Below, in pieces: positions 6,760 to 11,227 of a stretch of DNA of 11,227 nucleotides (positions within the stretch are counted from its first letter, which is position 1; each line of letters opens with the position of its first letter). The stretch covers positions 1 to 11,227 of the forward strand of contig CAZOEL010000129.1 of the NCBI GenBank assembly GCA_964578835.1, in the 5' to 3' direction. Origin of the DNA: CAZOEL01 sp964578835. Lineage in GTDB: Bacteria > Desulfobacterota > Syntrophobacteria > Syntrophobacterales > Syntrophobacteraceae. Under the pieces are notes generated by a model that did no database searches, was not told the DNA's origin, and worked only from the letters and a program-made list of their open reading frames with translations. The translations under genes and the position numbers were made by a program.

Positions 6760-7272
6760 TCATCTTGGCCGCAATTGAAGCGTTTCGTAAAGCAGGTCAA
6801 AGTAGTTCAAGCTCTTTTCTATCGCCTCATCATTACTTTTCGAATCGCTAATGATTTGATTCACCGCATCACGAACAATCGCGGTTTCCTCAAATCTCTT
6901 CCGCTCCCATGTGTTCACCTCGATATCGTTGACGATCTTTCCCAAATCTATCAGCTTTGGATCCTTCAACTCATAGCGTTTTAGAAAGGACTCGAAGGTG
7001 GACATATTCTGATACCTTCTCAAAGTCGCATCAGGAGTATCGAAAGGGATTCCTTCCGTAATGGGCTCGCCTTTCGGGAGGATCAATATGGCCGCATCCT
7101 TATTGATAAATCGCTTAATAAGCCAAATCGAGGCGCATTTATCCGCTTCGAATCCCTCCCATGTGGCGTAAACATGCGCGGGATCTGTCCCCGAAGCATA
7201 GCAAGCCCACCTAGAGGAACATACGGCTTCCAACAACAAAAACAATATCAGAAAAACCGATTTTCGACGCAT
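6760..7272 (-). CDS. Exported ChrB C-terminal (chromate resistance) domain protein
   Basis: The mature part matches the ChrB C-terminal domain seen in chromate-resistance proteins: ATWEGFEADKCASIWLIKRFINKDA (residues 36-60, split here as ATWEGFEADK and CASIWLIKRFINKDA), then GIPFDTPDATLRRY (74-87), MSTFESFLKRYELKDP (90-105) and LGKIVNDIEVNTW (110-122). The N-terminal DNA-binding half of full ChrB regulators is missing. In its place is a signal peptide (MRRKSVFLILFLLLEAV, likely cleavage near ACYA-SG), so the protein is probably periplasmic. The start at 7272 is chosen because AGGATGAGT places AGGA 5 nt upstream; the ATG at 7278 has its AGG too close. It lies 172 nt after the ABC ATPase gene, with no clear promoter between them. 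No ChrA transporter is in the window, so a chromate role is inherited from the family name only. Confidence 0.8.
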   Translation of the reverse strand: MRRKSVFLILFLLLEAVCSSRWACYASGTDPAHVYATWEGFEADKCASIWLIKRFINKDAAILILPKGEPITEGIPFDTPDATLRRYQNMSTFESFLKRYELKDPKLIDLGKIVNDIEVNTWERKRFEETAIVRDAVNQIISDSKSNDEAIEKSLNYFDLLYETLQLRPR

Positions 7273-7444
7273 ACTCATCCTATAAAAGTTCTCAGACCTC
7301 CATCCAGCCGGCGCACAACTCGATGGCGTTCATTTTGGGGCTCAGAATGAGGAGCTTCCTTATATTCCAGCTTGTCCGGGTTATGCCCCCCAAGCAGAAA
7401 ATCTGGTCCAACCTTATGCGCTCTTCACTTGCCCGTTTCTTGAA

Positions 7445-8185
7445 CTACTCACAGACGTTATGAAATAACCCGGCCATCAGGAATCGACGAACGAATTCAT
7501 TTTCAGGATGCTTGAGCACGCTCTCCTTGCTGCCCACCTGCTCCAACTCGCCTCGATTCATTACAGCAATCCTGTCAGCAAGCGCAAATACTTCCGACAC
7601 GCTATGGGTGACATAAACCATGCCGATTTGAAGATTCCTTTTGAGATCCAGGGCGACTCGCTGCAACTCCTCCTTGAGAAGAGGATCCAAACTACTAAAG
7701 GGCTCATCCATAAGAAGGTAGGGAGGTCTTGGGGCGATGGCCCTTGCTATGGCCAATCGCTGTTTCTCTCCACCTGAAAGCTCATGAGGATAACGGTTTT
7801 CAATTCCAACCAGATTAGCGTCATTAAAGATAGCGTCCATTCTAAGGCGCAGCTCGATTCTTGTAAGTCTCTCCTTTTTAAGCACAAACTCGATATGCTC
7901 TCTTACCCGCATATGAGGCCAAAGCGCCAGATCCTGAAAAATCAAGGAAATTCCCCTCAGGTGTGGTTGAACCATCCTCGATTTGGAGCTGACTTCAACG
8001 CCCTTAATGAAAACGCTGCCCTCATCCGGAATCTCCAAGCCGGCTATCAACCTTAGAAGACTGGTCTTTCCACAACCTGACGGCCCCACCACGACCAGAA
8101 TCTCACCTGAAGCAATATTGAGGCTCACCTCTTTCAATGCTTGCACCTTGCCGTATCTTTTTGTCACCTTATCTACCGTTATCAC
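7445..8185 (-). CDS. ABC importer ATP-binding protein (ferric-iron/thiamine/spermidine class)
   Basis: This is the ATPase subunit that powers the adjacent permease. The 246 residues contain Walker A GPSGCGKTS (34-42), Q-loop Gln84 in IFQDLALWPHM, the signature LSGGEKQR (136-143), Walker B YLLMDEPFSSLD (156-167) and the switch histidine His194 in VTHS. It is shorter than the roughly 350-residue FbpC/PotA-type ATPases and lacks their C-terminal TOBE regulatory domain. The start is GTG at 8185, inside the end of the permease gene (17-nt overlap), with GGAG about 9 nt upstream, so the two are probably translationally coupled. Class is clear; substrate is not readable from this subunit. Confidence 0.93.
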   Translation of the reverse strand: MITVDKVTKRYGKVQALKEVSLNIASGEILVVVGPSGCGKTSLLRLIAGLEIPDEGSVFIKGVEVSSKSRMVQPHLRGISLIFQDLALWPHMRVREHIEFVLKKERLTRIELRLRMDAIFNDANLVGIENRYPHELSGGEKQRLAIARAIAPRPPYLLMDEPFSSLDPLLKEELQRVALDLKRNLQIGMVYVTHSVSEVFALADRIAVMNRGELEQVGSKESVLKHPENEFVRRFLMAGLFHNVCE

Positions 8186-9737
8186 GCACTACATCTCCGG
8201 TCAGTTTCCTCCACAACAGAAAAAGCAAACCTGAAGCGCAAAAAATAATGGAGATTATTATCACGGCCAGCGCCGCCACCATCTGTTCCGCGCCATAATG
8301 CATCAGGTTATAGATCTTGATAGGGATTGTCTCCTTGCCGGGAGGAATGACGAGGAGAGTCATCCCAAGCTCTCCAAGCGAAAAAATAAAAACGATGAAG
8401 AAGGAAACACTCAAGCTGCCCGACTGCAGAGGGATGACAATCTTTCGGATCACCCGAGCCCAACGTGCGGAGGCGAGCAGCGCCGCTTCCTCCACATGCG
8501 GATTGAGCTGTTTGAGACCGGATGTAGCGGGCACAACTGAAAAGCTTATAAATCTGGCGACATATCCAAAGATCACTATAAGAGAGCTATCGTAGACAAA
8601 ATCGATGACCGGACGGTTCCAGACCTTGATCATGCCTATGCCGAGAGTAATGCCTGGAGTGGCAAGCGGGATGAACGAAGCAAAAAGAAGAAGGTTTCTC
8701 AACACCCCTTTCTTCGATCTTTCGATGATATAGGCTGCCGAAAAGCCAAGAGCGACTGTCGCTGTTGCGCCTAACAGCGCAAGGACGAGGCTGAATGAAA
8801 GCTGATCGAATGAAGTCTGCAATACTTTAACATAATTGGAGAAAGACCCGGCTTTCCGCAGGAGCGTCCCGAGAGGAAGAGCAACCGAGGCAATTATGAC
8901 GGAAAGGACGAATAAAAGAGCAGGGATTTTTAGCTTTCCCAGCCCATACATTGCGGACGCCCGAGCCGGGCTCGACAAAAAAATGTAGGCTCTATTCCCC
9001 ATAAAGAGTTTCTGAAGAAAAACGAGGAGAAAAGTGATTAAAACGAGAGGCGTCGAGAGGGTCATGGCCGCTTTCTCGTCATAGAAGGCGCTAAACTGAA
9101 TAAAAATTTCCACAGGGTAAACGCTAACCCGGAGAATATCGGGAACTCCAAAGTCTATAATCGAAAAGATAAAGACGATTATTCCCGCCGAGCAGATGTG
9201 AGGAGTCACGAGAGGGATCGTGATGCGCCTGAGAGTATGCCATTTCCCATAATACAGGAATGAAGCTTCCTCGAGGTTTCTTTCAATGGATCTGAGCCCG
9301 CAAGCGACAAGCATGACCACAAGGGGAAAATAGGCAAGGGCGAGGATCAGCATGCCTCCCCCAAGGCTATGGATATTGATGGAGAAGGCCTCCTTCAGCC
9401 AGGTCAGATGATTCCATACAATTGCATGAACGTAAGGAGGGATTAAAATCGGCGTGATTGAAAGAACCAGAAAGACACCCCGGCCCCACAAGTCGGTTCT
9501 GCCCAAAAGAAAGGCAAGAGGAATCCCGACCATGAGGGCAAGAAGCGTAGCCCCCCCCGCCAATCCGATACTGTTCTTGCCGAGTGTGAGGTGACGCTCT
9601 TCGAAAAGGGACCAAATGCTCGACTGCTCGCCAAGCCCCTGCAGAAAAGGCGCTACCAGCATATACACAATCGGCGAGAGCACAATAATTACAAAGAGCG
9701 CAAGAACAGTGCGCGCAAAGGCTCGAGGCGGCGTCAT
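8169..9737 (-). CDS. ABC importer permease with two fused transmembrane halves
   Basis: The 522-residue membrane protein is a tandem duplication of the type I importer permease domain, as in FbpB/ThiP-type systems. Each half has its own EAA loop that docks on the ATPase: EEASFLYYGKWHTLRRITIP (156-175) and EEAALLASARWARVIRKIVIP (416-436, split as EEAALLASAR and WARVIRKIVIP). Roughly twelve hydrophobic segments are visible, the first at about 10-30 (VLALFVIIVLSPIVYMLVAP) and the last near 488-508. The start ATG at 9737 is 19 nt after the solute-binding gene stop and has no strong Shine-Dalgarno sequence, so its translation may depend on the preceding gene. It overlaps the ATPase gene by 17 nt. 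Confidence 0.94.
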   Translation of the reverse strand: MTPPRAFARTVLALFVIIVLSPIVYMLVAPFLQGLGEQSSIWSLFEERHLTLGKNSIGLAGGATLLALMVGIPLAFLLGRTDLWGRGVFLVLSITPILIPPYVHAIVWNHLTWLKEAFSINIHSLGGGMLILALAYFPLVVMLVACGLRSIERNLEEASFLYYGKWHTLRRITIPLVTPHICSAGIIVFIFSIIDFGVPDILRVSVYPVEIFIQFSAFYDEKAAMTLSTPLVLITFLLVFLQKLFMGNRAYIFLSSPARASAMYGLGKLKIPALLFVLSVIIASVALPLGTLLRKAGSFSNYVKVLQTSFDQLSFSLVLALLGATATVALGFSAAYIIERSKKGVLRNLLLFASFIPLATPGITLGIGMIKVWNRPVIDFVYDSSLIVIFGYVARFISFSVVPATSGLKQLNPHVEEAALLASARWARVIRKIVIPLQSGSLSVSFFIVFIFSLGELGMTLLVIPPGKETIPIKIYNLMHYGAEQMVAALAVIIISIIFCASGLLFLLWRKLTGDVVRDNGR

Positions 9738-9756
9738 TCGAGCTTATCTGAAGGGG

Positions 9757-10776
9757 CTATCTGACAAATAGGCTTTGAGAGAACCCGGCAGCCTGGCCCA
9801 TTTTCTCTGCGACCTCAGCATAGCCCACTTGCATTACTGTAATGGAAGAAATCTCCGGCATGTTGGGAGGCCTCTTAACCCCTTCCCGTACAGGGATCTG
9901 AGCAGATTCCGACATAGCAAGCTTCTCCTCAACCTGTCGACTGAGCAGGTAGTCGATGAAAGCCTTTGCCTCGCCGGGATGAGGAGCGCCTTTTATCAGC
10001 GCTACCGTATTGGGAATGAGGAGAGTCCCCAAACCGCCCGAATCCGGAAAAACCATGCGAACCGGCTTTCCAGCTTCAATTGCGACATTTACGTCGTCCG
10101 TATCCGTGAACGCCGCCGGCAGCTCGCCTTGGACCACCACGTCTCTCGCCACAGAGTTGCCATCTACTATGACGGCTCCATTTTCCTTTAATGCTTTAAG
10201 ATAGTCCTGCGTTTTCTGCTCTCCAAGCGCAACGTAGAGCGCCGCAATATGAGTCGCCGTGGTCCCGAACAGCGGATAGGCGAGCGCGAATTTCCCTTTC
10301 CATTCAGGCTTCGTGAAGTCAAAAATCGATTCTGGAGGCTTTACTCCATTAAAGCGATTGGTATTGCACACAATAACCCTTGCCCGCGCAGCAAAGCCGG
10401 CCCAATAGTTGTCCTTGTCCTTGAAATGCTCGGGAATATCGGCTGCAGAAGGAGACTGATAGGGTGCAAGAACACCCTTTTTCTTGAGCAATATCGTCTG
10501 AGCAAATTCCGAATTCCAGAAGACGTCGCATTTGGGTCTTTCCTTCTCTGCAATCAACCGGTTAACAAGGCCGGTCGTCTTGCTGGCCTCCGCATCGTAG
10601 ACCGGCTTCACTCGAATTCCGGTCTGCTTCTCATATTCTCTCAAGATGGGCTCTGAAAAGATCGAGTCCACAGAGGTGTAAACGATGACTTCTTTTGCAG
10701 GGGCCTGAGCAACTGCAAAGAGGAGAACCATAAGCGAAAGCGCTGGAATCGCAAAATTAAAACGGCCGGCCGTCAT
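9757..10776 (-). CDS. Periplasmic solute-binding protein of an ABC importer (family 1, Fbp-like)
   Basis: The 339-residue protein opens with a signal peptide (MTAGRFNFAIPALSLMVLLF, cleavage near AQAPA-KE). The mature part follows the Fbp/thiamine/phosphonate-type fold: VIVYTSVDSIFSEPILREYE (30-49), CDVFWNSEFAQTILLKKKG (83-101), KPEWKGKFALAYP (156-168), GTTATHIAAL (171-180) and a C-terminal IPNTVALIKGAPHPGEAKAF (254-273). Ferric-binding FbpA proteins carry a tyrosine pair near residue 195; here the equivalent stretch seems to read FTDTDDVN (223-230), with no such pair. Iron as the substrate is therefore not supported; an anion or small organic ligand is as likely. The ATG at 10776 is chosen because GGAGG lies 5 nt upstream. 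It is the first gene of the transporter operon. Confidence 0.92.
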   Translation of the reverse strand: MTAGRFNFAIPALSLMVLLFAVAQAPAKEVIVYTSVDSIFSEPILREYEKQTGIRVKPVYDAEASKTTGLVNRLIAEKERPKCDVFWNSEFAQTILLKKKGVLAPYQSPSAADIPEHFKDKDNYWAGFAARARVIVCNTNRFNGVKPPESIFDFTKPEWKGKFALAYPLFGTTATHIAALYVALGEQKTQDYLKALKENGAVIVDGNSVARDVVVQGELPAAFTDTDDVNVAIEAGKPVRMVFPDSGGLGTLLIPNTVALIKGAPHPGEAKAFIDYLLSRQVEEKLAMSESAQIPVREGVKRPPNMPEISSITVMQVGYAEVAEKMGQAAGFSQSLFVR

Positions 10777-10838
10777 ACCCGCCTCCTTCCATATCATGCC
10801 TTCCCAAGAACATCCCAAACAAATTCAAGCTGGAAGCA

Positions 10839-10867
10839 AGAGTACCGATTGGCAGACATTTTGTCAA
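10839..10867 (-). promoter_or_regulatory. Probable sigma70 promoter of the ABC importer operon
   Basis: On the minus strand a perfect TTGACA (10867-10862) is followed after exactly 17 nt by TACTCT (10844-10839, 4 of 6 consensus bases). Transcription would start near 10832, about 55 nt before the solute-binding ATG. No repressor operator is obvious around it. Confidence 0.5.
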
Positions 10868-11227
10868 GGCGATGAAAATACAAGCGGCAATTCTCATTTT
10901 GGACAACAAAACAACCGGCATCTTCCCCAAAGGGAGAGGTTGCGGCACTCCAGCACTTAGAATGTCGAAATTTTAATCAAGCAATTTCGTCCATTGGATC
11001 TTGTGAAGAATGTTCTTGTAATTGAAGACAATTATACTTATGCTCATTTTCGAGATCAAGTACGGCCAGGAGATCATACCGGATTCAATGCGATTGTAAA
11101 GGCTACAGCAATAAGCCTCGCAGCGCTGGCGATCCCCTTCGGTATGGCGCCGTAAGTATTCGGGGTGGTTTGGCTTAGGCAACTCACAACAAATAACCTA
11201 CCAGGAAGAGGGGTTCTGTCATTCCGG
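10868..11227. other. 360-nt right-edge region without a supported gene
   Basis: Two overlapping open stretches occur. A minus-strand frame from TTG 11182 to 10973 encodes 69 residues (PKPNHPEYLRRHTEGDRQRC near its start); a plus-strand frame runs from about 10963 to 11154 and ends in SLAALAIPFGMAP. Neither has a good ribosome-binding site and neither resembles a family I know. The last bases, TGTCATTCCGG, look like one arm of the short inverted repeats found between genes in some proteobacteria; the other arm would lie outside the window. Confidence 0.35.

Noticed and set aside
6031..6984. Long plus-strand open frame (317 codons) across rplU, its leader and the ChrB-domain gene
   Set aside because: It is antisense to well-supported genes, resembles no family, and crosses a promoter and a terminator of the other strand; it is a shadow.
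7279..7444. The ATPase reading frame stays open for about 50 codons after its TAG stop, ending at a TGA just before the ChrB-domain gene
   Set aside because: Chance alone gives about one in ten, the ATPase already ends at a natural family length, no start codon with a ribosome-binding site lies in the extension, and nothing supports stop-codon read-through.
1..11227. CRISPR arrays, tRNA or rRNA genes, transposases, phage genes or toxin-antitoxin pairs
   Set aside because: I looked for direct repeats, T-loop motifs and characteristic protein motifs and saw none that hold up by eye.

Overview
The window is about 11.2 kb of bacterial chromosome. Every gene I can support lies on the minus strand, so it reads functionally from right to left. 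The gene order rplU-rpmA-obgE-proB-proA-nadD-rsfS, moderate GC (by eye), Gram-negative-type export signals and an exported M48 protease suggest a Desulfobacterota ('deltaproteobacterial') genome. That assignment is inference from gene order and protein flavour; no rRNA or other taxonomic marker is present.

Right part (about 10870 down to 6690): a three-gene ABC importer reads leftward from a TTGACA promoter at 10839-10867. It comprises a periplasmic solute-binding protein of the ferric-iron/thiamine/phosphonate-like class, a 522-residue permease with two fused membrane halves, and an ATPase. An exported protein made of a ChrB C-terminal (chromate resistance) domain follows, and a hairpin plus T-run probably ends this block. 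The 360 bases right of the promoter hold no gene I can support.

Middle (6684 to 5734): a strong sigma70-type promoter drives the ribosomal protein genes rplU (L21) and rpmA (L27). The roughly 265-nt untranslated leader contains a 27-codon cysteine-rich ORF behind a perfect Shine-Dalgarno sequence. Further down are two hairpins that share bases, the second followed by five T's. This is the most intriguing signal in the window, since the arrangement resembles a leader-peptide attenuator. A 440-nt gap with small hairpins and a doubtful 51-codon ORF separates rpmA from obgE.

Left part (5292 to 1): the ribosome-assembly GTPase obgE, then, behind a probable promoter of their own, the proline-synthesis pair proB-proA (overlapping by 8 nt), the NAD-synthesis gene nadD, the ribosome-silencing factor rsfS, and the start of an M48-family zinc metalloprotease cut by the window edge. 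The left genes are tightly packed and probably cotranscribed. They combine translation and ribosome functions (L21, L27, Obg, RsfS) with core metabolism (proline, NAD).
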